Of a stretch of 64,000 nucleotides of DNA, positions 55,462 to 64,000 are shown one piece after another. The DNA is from Pegea sp. RAD2-039. Taxonomy: Eukaryota > Chordata > Thaliacea > Salpida > Salpidae. Made by a program: the position numbers and the translations under genes. The notes beneath the pieces are model-generated. The model did not search any database, was not told where the DNA came from, and worked only from the letters and a program-made list of their open reading frames with translations. Each line of letters begins with the position of its first letter. Within the stretch, counting starts at the first letter, position 1. The DNA lies in contig JAQGEQ010000071.1 in NCBI GenBank assembly GCA_034620365.1, positions 3,596,001 through 3,660,000 on the forward strand, read 5' to 3'.

Positions 55462-58162
55462 CGTTTTTAGAAAAAAATTTGGAAAAAATATTTCAAACAA
55501 CCAAACTTTTATCACATATTTGAAAGCTATTTAATTTTGTTTTTCACAAAAACTTTGTTTGTTTCAATAAACTGAATTATCAAATTTTCAATCAGATTTT
55601 TTCAGTAGATTTGTAAATTTAGTTTTTGATAAAATAAATTAATCATGTTCCTAATAGTTGTTTACATGTTTTCCTGAAGAAATTAAACATCATCAAATAT
55701 TTAGTTAGTTTGGAAAATTGAAATAATAATCTTAAACTTTTTGTCAGTCTATTCAAAAACTTATTTCTACTCTAAAATCTTAAAGTACAATTTCGGCCTT
55801 TTTTAAACGGGTATCTTGGTGCTACATCTGTATTTTATATGATATATAATAAGCAGTAAATATAAACTATTTTTAATATTATACATTAAATCCTTTCTAA
55901 GACTTTTAAAATATTTTTAAAAAAGGAATAAACGATTTAAATATTCTTTTGAATTATATAATTAACTTTTACTGTTCAAAACCATATTTTCCAAAAAACA
56001 ATTTAAGAGCTAGGAAAAGATTTTTTATATTTCATTTTATGAAGAGTTATAAATTAAATCTTTAAAAAAAGTTATTACTTAGGGTTGAGAAATTTGTTAT
56101 CATTGAAGCTATTCTTAATTTCAAATCTTCTACGCATTGTTTCGACTTGTAGAACTAGTCGGCTGATAAAAATGTACTTTGATCAAAAACTTTAAGAAGT
56201 TGCTTTGGTTGGTGGTAAAAAAATACAGAAAGTTAGAAATGCCCAATTAAATACCAAAAAAAAAGTTATAGAAATAAATAAAGTCAGAATACCTTTTATG
56301 CTAGATATTAAAACCAATCCAAAAAACTTAGTAAGTTTGTAATAAGCTCATTTTCTATAATGTTATAATACTTTCAAATTCTTTCTTATAATGATAGCAA
56401 AATTTGATATTTAATGCTATATGTTGTAATAAAACAACTTACTAAAAATTGTCCTGTGAATGCTTGCTTGAAAAAGTATCACCATAGCGCTTTAACATTT
56501 AACTAAAACGTTTGGTCAATTTAGGTTCATTTGAACTTAAATATAAAGTAGGTAATTATATGGATATTAACGATTTTTTTTAAATTGTGATAACTAAACC
56601 TGAGAACAGGTAGTTAGTTTATAGATTATATTTCTTAATCTGGTAGTTTTTAGCTTTTAGTGATCCTTAAAAAAGATTTTGACGAGTTATATTACACAAA
56701 AAATAATTAGAGTTTTACAACATTGTACTGAAAAAATTTAAAATTTAGTCTTTTTTAAGAAATTTTCTGGCTGTATTGAAAATTCATATAGATAACTTTA
56801 TTAATTCCATTTTTTATTTATCATTAAAGTTTAAAACATTGTCACAGCTATTTGTTTAAAAATAAACTGAAACTGAAATTCGTTGTTTTAGGTTTAATTT
56901 AAACAAAATTCGGCAGTAGAAGGTTTTTTGGCAAACTTTTTTTAAACTTTCTACAGTTTTTTTAGATAAATAGATGTGCAATTTAAAGTAATATTTTGGT
57001 AAAATTGGCTTTTTCTGAAAAGTTTTGCGTCACGTGGGGATCGAATAATAGGCTCATGAAGCGATCTTTAGAAACCAAATCTTGAGTAAGAAGAGAAAGA
57101 GCTGCAAGTAAGATTGATAAAACAGTATTCAGTTTAAAGTTTATAAGCTTTTTAAAATCGTTAAGTTATTTTTAATAAACTCAAAACTTAAGTACTTTGA
57201 TAGATTTTACTAAAACTTGTTTTAAAAGTTTGCTTGGCAACATGAGTAACTTACTATTACGGCGGCAATAGATATCTTAAGATTTCTAATAATATGGTTA
57301 ATTTTTCAGCTTTTTTATGTATAATACTTGTTTGAAAATGTCAAAAGATCTTTTTTAATCACTAATCGTTCGTTATATGCTGTTTTAAGTAAATATTTTT
57401 TAGCTTAAATATCTTTAATTATAGTTTTTTGAGATGCACATGTGCAAAAATCTACTTTTTCATCTTTTTATAAACTTTATTTTGTCATTTTAAAGTAATT
57501 TTAATACATATATATCTCATTATACTTAATAAGTATCAGATTTGTTTGTATCTTCTGCTTGTTGGTTATTCTGGTTAAAACGTTCTTTGTTTACTTAAAA
57601 CAACTCAAAGTTTTTTTTGTTAGTTTTTTTGAATAATTTAATGATGTCTTAAACCTTTTTTATCAATTTAAAATGATTAATTTCCAGTTTTTAAAATAAT
57701 TTTTATGATTATTCTCTATTTTACTTGAATATTTTTTGAAGTATTTACTTAAAATAAAAAGTAGTTGAAACAAATTTATACTTTAAAATATTTGATTTAT
57801 ATTGATTTCTTATAAAATATTTTGATATAAATCAATTAATAATTTCAGAACAATTAATTTAAATATTCATATATTTGAATAAAAAAATTTTTCTAACACA
57901 TGGTGTTTAAAAAAAATTTATTTTTTTTTAGTTTTTTATGAATTTTTTTATATTTTGGAAGTTTTCTTAAATTGATTAATTTGTTTACTTGATTTTTATA
58001 ATAACAAAAAACAAATTTAAACATTAAAAAATTTATTGAAATAAAATATTTCTTCTATAAATTATAGCTCAATAAATATTATTATATTCAGTATTTGTAA
58101 CAATTTTATGTTTCAAGTAATTTCCAAAAAACTTATTGCTATTGCAAATAAGGTTTTTCAAG
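55462..58162. other. AT-rich stretch between PAM16 and MSL3
   Basis: No coding signal. A small GC-richer spot is cgtcacgtggggatcgaata near 57030. The MSL3 promoter is expected in the last few hundred bases. Confidence 0.5.
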
Positions 58163-60999
58163 ATGAACAAATTTGATGTAGATGAAAAAGTCCTCTGTTA
58201 TGAGCCAGATCTAAATAAGAAAAGAGTTTTATATAATGCCAAAGTAAGTCTTTTTAATTAGAAGGGTTTTTAGTTTACTTTTAAAATTTGTATAAAATTA
58301 AAAAAACTATTTTTTAAAAAATGGTTTAATATAAAATAATTAAAAATTAATTTTAACCAATTAATTGATAAATTGATTTTAGGTTTTGAAAATTCGAAAA
58401 AATGGGAACAAAACGGAATATAGAATTCATTTTCAGGTGTTTAAACAAAACCCATATTTACAAAATTTCATCAAATAATTCTTTAGGGTTGGAACCAAAA
58501 CTGGGATAGATGGGCTGATGAAGCATTTGTTTTAAAAGATGTTGAAGAAAATAGAAAATTACTAAAAACTCTTGGATCAGAAGCTCTGTAAGCTTTTACT
58601 GAAGCTCTTTACTGTCACCAAGTGTGCAAACTTTGATTGAACTTTGACAGAAAACGGAAAAAGGCGACATCTTCATCACATTCGAGATCAAAAACAAATC
58701 ACGAAAAATCTCACAAAGTTAAAAATATTATTTTAACAAACCTTCCTTCATCTTCCTATGATTACCCTACCGTAAAAGTAAGCACGCGTTTCTGATGACG
58801 TCATCTTCATTGTTGCTTGTACGACAGAAACGAAGTCATGTTAGCCAACCAGATGATTTGTACACGTCATCAGCTGCTGCTAGTCCTATTAGCACTCGAA
58901 CAGACAACAGTGATGAGATGCAAACTTCACATTTGACACCTCGATTTAGAAGAAGAAAATTTGATCTTCCTCTGAGTCTCAACTCGCGATTAGTTGAGAG
59001 TATGAGGAAGATATCAAATGAAAGAAAGGTTTGTACTTGTTAACGATGAGTGATGAAGATTTTAAAGATTAGTTTTTAGTCGATTTCGCTCCCTGCTAAA
59101 TTGAATGTTTCACAAATTATGGAGAATTCTTTTAAATATTATGGAATGTTACTGATGCAACAATATCAACAAAAATCTTTCACTTTGTCTAAAAGATATG
59201 ATGATATTGATCAAAATTCCGGAGCTGCTGCAAAGGAAGATAAAAAAAAGTAAAAATCACTTCCTGATCTTCATCACTTCTTGATCTTCATCACTTCCTG
59301 ATCTTCATAATTTTCTGATCTTCATCACTTCCTGATCTTTATCACTTCCTGATCTTCATCACTTCCTGTTCTTCATCACTTTCTGATCCTCATCACTTCT
59401 CATTTTTCATCACTTCCTGATCTTTATCACTTTCTGATCTTCATAATTTCCTGATCTTTATCACTTCCTGATCTTCATCACTTCCTGATCCTCATCACTT
59501 CCTAATCCTCATCACTTCATAATCCTCATAATTTTCTGATCTTCATAATTTCCTGATTTTCATCACTTCCTAATCCTCATCACTTCCTGATCCTCATCAC
59601 CTCCTGATCTTTATCACTTCCTGATCTTTATCACTTCCTGATCTTTATCACTTCCTGATCTTTCAACAGCTTGAAATTGTACGCGGAGTTTTGTGACGGA
59701 ATCTTGATCCTCTTCAATCACTACATCGCAGTTTATCCTCTTCTCATTGAAACTGAACTTTCCAAGTTCTCTAAGATTATGTCTTTGTCCTTCTTCAAGT
59801 AAGTAATCTTCACTTAATATTCATCTTCTCACTCACAACATCCAAAACAGATCCTCTAAAATGGAATCAGCGATGACTTCATCTTTTGACCTCCACGGAA
59901 GCGGAGCTCGAAAATCCGAAGTCCATCTCAAAGATTACTCCAATAAACAATCAGATTCAGGTAAGCACAAAAAACGGCCACTAGAGGGTGCAATTTCATG
60001 CAAACTCATCTTAGCGGAATCCTCAAAGAAATCTGTTCGTTTTAAAGACATCCAAAAGAAACACGTGACTAGACCTTCACGTCGTCGGTAAGTACTTCCT
60101 GATCTTCTCAAGCTCCTCCCTTGACAAATGATCATCTCAGTAAAAGTCCTCGCTTCTCATCTGATGATCTTTCTTCTTCGGATCAATTCATTCGGCTCCG
60201 AAGTTCAGATCAGTTGGAAGAGACTAACCTCAACGGTTGTCGACGTTCAAATCGATTCTCACAACTACGCTCTTCTGTGACGTCATCAGCGGATTTAGTC
60301 GCGCATATGACGCCGTCAACATCACCTACATCCACTACAGTAAATGTGGAAGACATTCTTTACGTAAATCGAGATCAGATCATCTTTTTGAAACCTGGGA
60401 AGCATCATCAACATTCAGAGACATTGGATTGGTCGTACACAAGACAGCTGTGTGGGAAGAGCAAGTGAGTCCCTAGATGAAGATCAGGAAGTCTCTAATG
60501 ATGAATTTGATGCAGATATTCTTGTTCTTCGTCCATGTCTTCCGATGTGATGTGTAAAAATGAATTTGTGTCTCGCGGAGGACATGATACACGAAGAGCT
60601 GCTTTGTTAGATAAAGTAAGATTATGATTATGATCTTTGGATGTTGATTTGTGTCTTTAGATTTGGGAGTATCGTGTAGATGATCAAGAAACTTATCAAG
60701 TTAAACCTTCTTATGTTTATGGAATCGAACATTTATTACGAATGCTTGGTTAGTATCTTCATCTTTAATCTTTGATCCTCTCATCTTTTTCTGATGCAGA
60801 TTTATTCGAAAGTATTTTAAATCGTTTAAAACTGTCACCAGAAAAACACCGGATCATTAACGAGCATTACAAATTCCTCCTCAAGTTAGTGCTCTCTTGT
60901 GTCACCTAGTGATCATCTTCACACTTGAATGTCTTCTGCAGGTTTCTTGTTGATCATGACAACGTCATCTTCTCTCAATCCATCTATAAACAAACATGA
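58163..60999 (+). CDS. MSL3: MSL3-like chromodomain/MRG protein
   Basis: Multi-exon. The N-terminal chromo-barrel domain reads FDVDEKVLCYEPDLNKKRVL, KTEYRIHFQGWNQNWDRWAD and FVLKDVEENRKLL. An Arg-rich linker follows (RFRRRKFDLPLSLNSRLVES). The MRG domain is split by a low-complexity insert: SISLPAKLNVSQIMENSFKY; LKLYAEFCDGILILFNHYIA; VYPLLIETELSKF; then after a Ser-rich stretch, WEYRVDDQETYQVKPSYVYG, IEHLLRML, LNRLKLSPEKHRIINEHYKF and FLVDHDNVIFSQSIY. Two-part MRG domains with a long insert are characteristic of MSL3, which binds methylated histone tails in the MSL H4K16 acetyltransferase complex. Intron 59250-59669 is all minisatellite. The ATG directly follows a possible acceptor (gtttttcaag). 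Stop at 60999. Confidence 0.92.
59250..59669 (+). repeat. 17-bp minisatellite filling an MSL3 intron
   Basis: About 23 degenerate copies of ttcctgatcttcatcac, with variants gatcctcat, gatctttat and aattttctg. Donor gtaaaaatc and acceptor tttcaacag flank it. It is the same unit as at 18186-18420 in an unrelated gene. Confidence 0.93.
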
Positions 61000-61798
61000 T
61001 TCTAAATACATCCAACCCTCTTTCAAGCAGTTCACAGTGACGTCACTGTGTTCTGGATTCGGAATCTTTTTTGCTCTGAGATCTTTTTACTCTCTCACAG
61101 CTGATTCCTTCTTTTATATTTCCTTTTTTTTATTTTTTATTTTTTTGATTGCTCAAAAACTGCCCCTAAAATAAAACTCTCATTTAAAAAGATATCTGAA
61201 AAATTTTTGATTTTAATTTTGACACCAAACAAGTTTAAAGGTCAGAAATTATTTGAAAAAAAAATTATTTTTTGTTAAAAAAGGAAATTTAAAAAGTAAT
61301 TTAATTTAAATATGAACTGCAAATCAAAGAAGTTTAAATTTCTTCTAATCTTTCGTTCAATTCTTCCAAAAAAAAATCCTATTTTGCTAAATGTGAAGTC
61401 ATAAGCTTCTCGGCTACCAGACGTCATATGACGTCATCAGCCTCTTTACTAGCTTATCAATGACACTTGTAGATGTGAAAAAGGGCAATTGTCTACCGGA
61501 GAACGAAATAAGATAAAGTTTCAGCTGATCGATGTTTAACATTCAGCTGTGATTAGAGTTACTTCAGTTGGTAGTGGAGCTGATTTCAGTTAAAATATTC
61601 AAAATATAGTTTTTTAAATGCAGATAATTAGTCGATTATTAGAATATTTTCTTGAAGTTGTAATTATTAAATGTTTAACAAGATTGTGATAAATAATCGT
61701 ATAACTTTCAATCAAATCTGAAAGTTAATTTTTAAATCAATTATCAGGAAAGTAACTAGTTAGAAAATATGACAAATGAGGAAGTATGGTAATCTAAT
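61000..61798. other. MSL3 3' end and upstream region of the PDZ gene
   Basis: AATAAA near 61170 could end MSL3. A tight pair of palindromes (agacgtcatatgacgtcatc) lies at about 61420, and two CAGCTG E-boxes lie near 61520 and 61545. Those E-boxes would suit a muscle promoter for the PDZ/ZM gene, but this is inference. Confidence 0.45.
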
Positions 61799-63474
61799 AT
61801 GTTATACGAGGTTCTCATTACAGGAAGTGCCCCTTGGGGGTTCAGAATTTCTGGAGGGCCAGAAGCCAACAAACCAACTCTTATTTCAAGAGTAAGTTTC
61901 AAATTATTCGTGAACGTTTTAAAAAAAAGGTCTTTTAGATCACGCCAGGTGGAAAAGCGGACCAATCGAACGTCAAAATCGGAGATATCTTGCTTGCTGT
62001 GAATGGTCGAAGAATAAATGATTTAAGATTGAGAAAAGTGATGAAACTTATACAAGAAAGTGATCATAGATTGCATTTGACTATTTCTAGGTTTGATTAT
62101 TCTCTTTTGATGATAATAAATAATTTACTTTAATTTATTACAAACGTCTAATGTTGTTTTATTTGTTTGAAAATTGATTTTTTTAATAAATAATTAAATC
62201 AAATGTAGGAATATGTGTTTGAATAAAAAATTAACTATTTGTTTTTACACTTATTTAAAGAAGACCAAAAATTACACGAGTTATTATCTAACAAAATGTT
62301 CTGTTTAATTTCAAGTTAAACCGCAAAGATAAGATAAAGTGGTAACTGATATATGCTTGAGAAGAACATTTCTAAAAGTGCTAAATTACATAAAGATACT
62401 TAAATAAGAAAACTAAACGAATAATTTTTTTAGATTGTTTTGAAATTGTTCGATAATTACTTTTTCGTGTTTTAGTTTACAGAATCATTTTTATTTAGTT
62501 TGTTTTGATTTCAGAGAAAGCTCTGAAACAAAAAATGAAGGAAAACCACAACATGCTGAAATAAGCAGGTACTTCTGATCAAAATTTAGTTTAAGAATCA
62601 TTTTTCTAAATCTCAAAGTTTTAGCTCTTCATTTGAAGATTCAAATTTAAACAAAGAACTACCGAAGCCAAAAATGCGAAAGTCCAAATTAGTCAGCGAA
62701 AATGAAACATCAGATTTTGTTTCTGAATCAAAAACATTTGCGGAAACTTTTGATAACGTTGAAAGGTCGGTTCTTAGATTTAAATAAATGCTTAAAAATG
62801 AAAATCGAAACTTTTAGTTCTTTTCTTCATCAAGAAAATCAATCTAGTAGCAACCAAGACACTATGTCTGAAGATGTAAAGTTTAAACCTCAAGTTCATT
62901 GGCTTCATGTAAGACTCAAAGACTTAAATCAAATTTTATTTGCGTTTTTTTTTTGAAGGGAAAACTTCGGATTTCCAGTGAAAAAGAAATTAAAGAGTAA
63001 GTTAAAGATCGTTTGAAAATAAACTAAAAAGTCTTTTATTTAGAAATGCGGAGGGATTTTCAGTGAAAGAAGCACTTTTAAAACAACCAAAAAGTTCAAT
63101 TGAAATGGATGAAGGTTATGTTTCAGCAACTATTAGAAATGTTCAGTACAATTCACCCGCTGGTATTTACAGCGAAAATCAAATTTTGAATACTGTTGTT
63201 GAAACAGCAGCCGTTGAAAAGCGTTCATTACCTTTAAATTTCAGGTACCACGTTGGGATCCAACGTTTGTAGCGTTTTATTTGCTGTCGATTTATAGTTC
63301 ATTTTAGTTAAAAATGCTTTTAATAGGCGATTACCAGTACCAGTGGACAAGTCAAGCTCTGTTTACAAACTTGTACACAATATATCTGATAGAAGATCTT
63401 TACCGATTCAATCTCCTTCTATTCAGCGACTTGAAGCGTTTCATTTCGAAGATAGAAGAAGATTAGAATATTAA
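61799..63474 (+). CDS. PDZ and ZM-motif protein of the PDLIM/ZASP family, without LIM domain
   Basis: Multi-exon, about 300 residues. The N-terminal PDZ domain: LYEVLITGSAPWGFRISGG (carboxylate loop PWGF, as in Enigma/ALP proteins), ISRITPGGKADQSNVKIGD, ILLAVNGRRIN and KLIQESDHRLHLTIS. A charged Ser-rich linker follows. Near 63130-63220 is the ZM motif (YNSPAGIYSENQILNT), which in ZASP, PDLIM1 and PDLIM3 binds alpha-actinin. The frame ends with SVYKLVHNISDRRSLP and RRRLEY at 63474, with no LIM zinc finger. An AATAAA about 20 nt later (gtgaataaaaag) supports a real end. It is probably a Z-disc or dense-body adaptor. A LIM-containing longer form from distal exons cannot be ruled out, though the opposite-strand gene at 63616 makes that unlikely. 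Confidence 0.86.
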
Positions 63475-63615
63475 GATTATGAGTTATATTCGTGAATAAA
63501 AAGATTGATTTTAATGCGTTGAATTTTGGAAAGATAATCAAAAAGGTGTTTGAAAATCTGATCAGTAAATAAAATAAAATTGAAATTATTGAAAGTTTGT
63601 CTATTGAGTTTGTTG

Positions 63616-64000
63616 TTAACGTTTTTTAATATCTTTTTCTATTGAGTCCATTAATTTTTTATGAAAATTTGCTTTTAAACTATCATCTTCATGAAACTTG
63701 TTTAGCAAAGTCTTCTGTGAAGATACACAAGGCCTGTTTAGAATACTATTTCCAAAACTTTTACAATTTGGTGTTGACATATAGCAAGGCTCTAACCCTT
63801 TCATACTTTCTGGAAGAGTTGTGCTTTCAGATTTGAATGTTACGCTAGACTTCTCTTTGTAAGAAGGTAAGTCTGCTTCCTCTTTCAGACAAGTTTTTAA
63901 CCGATTTAGTCTTATAACTTTATCCATCTCAGCAAAAGACTGCAAGCAAAACGTTTTAGAGAAGTTAAAAAAGAAAATAAAAAAAACCTTTTCTGGGTCG
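63616..64000 (-). CDS. Unrecognised gene, last two exons (5' part outside window)
   Basis: Exon 63616-63939 starts after acceptor gttttgcttgcag with SFAEMDKVIRLNRLKTCLKE and runs through a Ser/Thr- and Cys-containing region (LEPCYMSTPNCKSFGNS) to a basic end, LMDSIEKDIKKR. A second exon is visible from about 63988 to the window edge (ending DPEK-like before a gttttt donor). The protein is charged and helical in places. I do not recognise a domain. It converges on the PDZ/ZM gene, with stops about 140 bp apart. Confidence 0.6.
   Translation of the reverse strand, partial: DPEKVFFIFFFNFSKTFCLQSFAEMDKVIRLNRLKTCLKEEADLPSYKEKSSVTFKSESTTLPESMKGLEPCYMSTPNCKSFGNSILNRPCVSSQKTLLNKFHEDDSLKANFHKKLMDSIEKDIKKR

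Noticed and set aside
1..64000. CRISPR array or other prokaryotic system
   Set aside because: Tandem units have no spacers of constant length; splice sites and gene content are eukaryotic.
1..64000. Every TGACGTCA as a functional CREB promoter site
   Set aside because: Copies are mostly intronic and far too numerous; only those close to starts could be promoter elements and none is singled out by position.
1..64000. tRNA genes
   Set aside because: I looked for B-box-like GGTTCRANNCC with a matching acceptor stem and found none that holds up; a covariance search would be needed to exclude them.

Overview
The window is nuclear DNA of an animal, not a vertebrate as far as gene size and layout go. 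It is AT-rich. Nearly all genes have introns of 30 to 400 bp with GT-AG ends, and the recognisable proteins are metazoan: adenylate cyclase type 9, leiomodin/tropomodulin, MSL3, a PDZ protein with a ZM motif, coatomer zeta and a VWA3 ciliary protein. I cannot name the species. A compact genome with many possible splice acceptors just upstream of start codons would fit several invertebrate groups, tunicates among them.

Layout. 1-9.5 kb, minus strand: 3'-truncated VWA3-type gene, CCDC96/CFAP184 (both ciliary), DNA polymerase eta. 9.5-13 kb: AT-rich, perhaps with leader exons. 13.0-20.5 kb, plus: adenylate cyclase 9. 21.6-27.3 kb, minus: leiomodin-like gene, probably with a repetitive last exon. 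27.3-30.3 kb: gene-poor. 30.3-33.7 kb: GORAB(+), coatomer zeta(+), METTL22(-), second coatomer zeta(-). 33.7-38.7 kb: AT-rich with a decayed non-LTR retrotransposon. 38.7 kb: ATG12(+). 40.7-44.5 kb, minus: ACTR6/ARP6, with a complete plus-strand alkaline phosphatase gene inside one intron. 46.7-49.8 kb: FIBP(+) and UBXN1(-), convergent. 50.6 kb: farnesyl diphosphate synthase(-). 54.7 kb: PAM16(+). 58.2-61.0 kb: MSL3(+). 61.8-63.5 kb: PDZ/ZM protein(+). 63.6 kb to the end: unrecognised gene(-).

Two genome-scale signals stand out. First, the palindrome TGACGTCA (often extended to TGATGACGTCATCA) occurs roughly 90 times by eye, where base composition predicts about one. It clusters in the short introns and flanks of some genes (VWA3, adenylate cyclase, leiomodin, METTL22, alkaline phosphatase) and is nearly absent around others. 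Second, most genes have a polypyrimidine-AG splice acceptor 0-40 nt upstream of the start codon, even when the coding region has no intron, which suggests spliced-leader trans-splicing or systematic 5'-UTR introns. Several dispersed and tandem repeat families (11, 17, 19, 20 and 23 bp units; three dispersed families) sit in introns and gaps.

Functional links: GORAB is next to a gene for a subunit of COPI, the coat it is known to scaffold; two ciliary genes are in tandem; polymerase eta seems to carry a ubiquitin-binding UBM motif where vertebrate orthologues have a UBZ zinc finger. All multi-exon models were built by eye from splice sites and remembered family sequences; exon ends are approximate unless given exactly.
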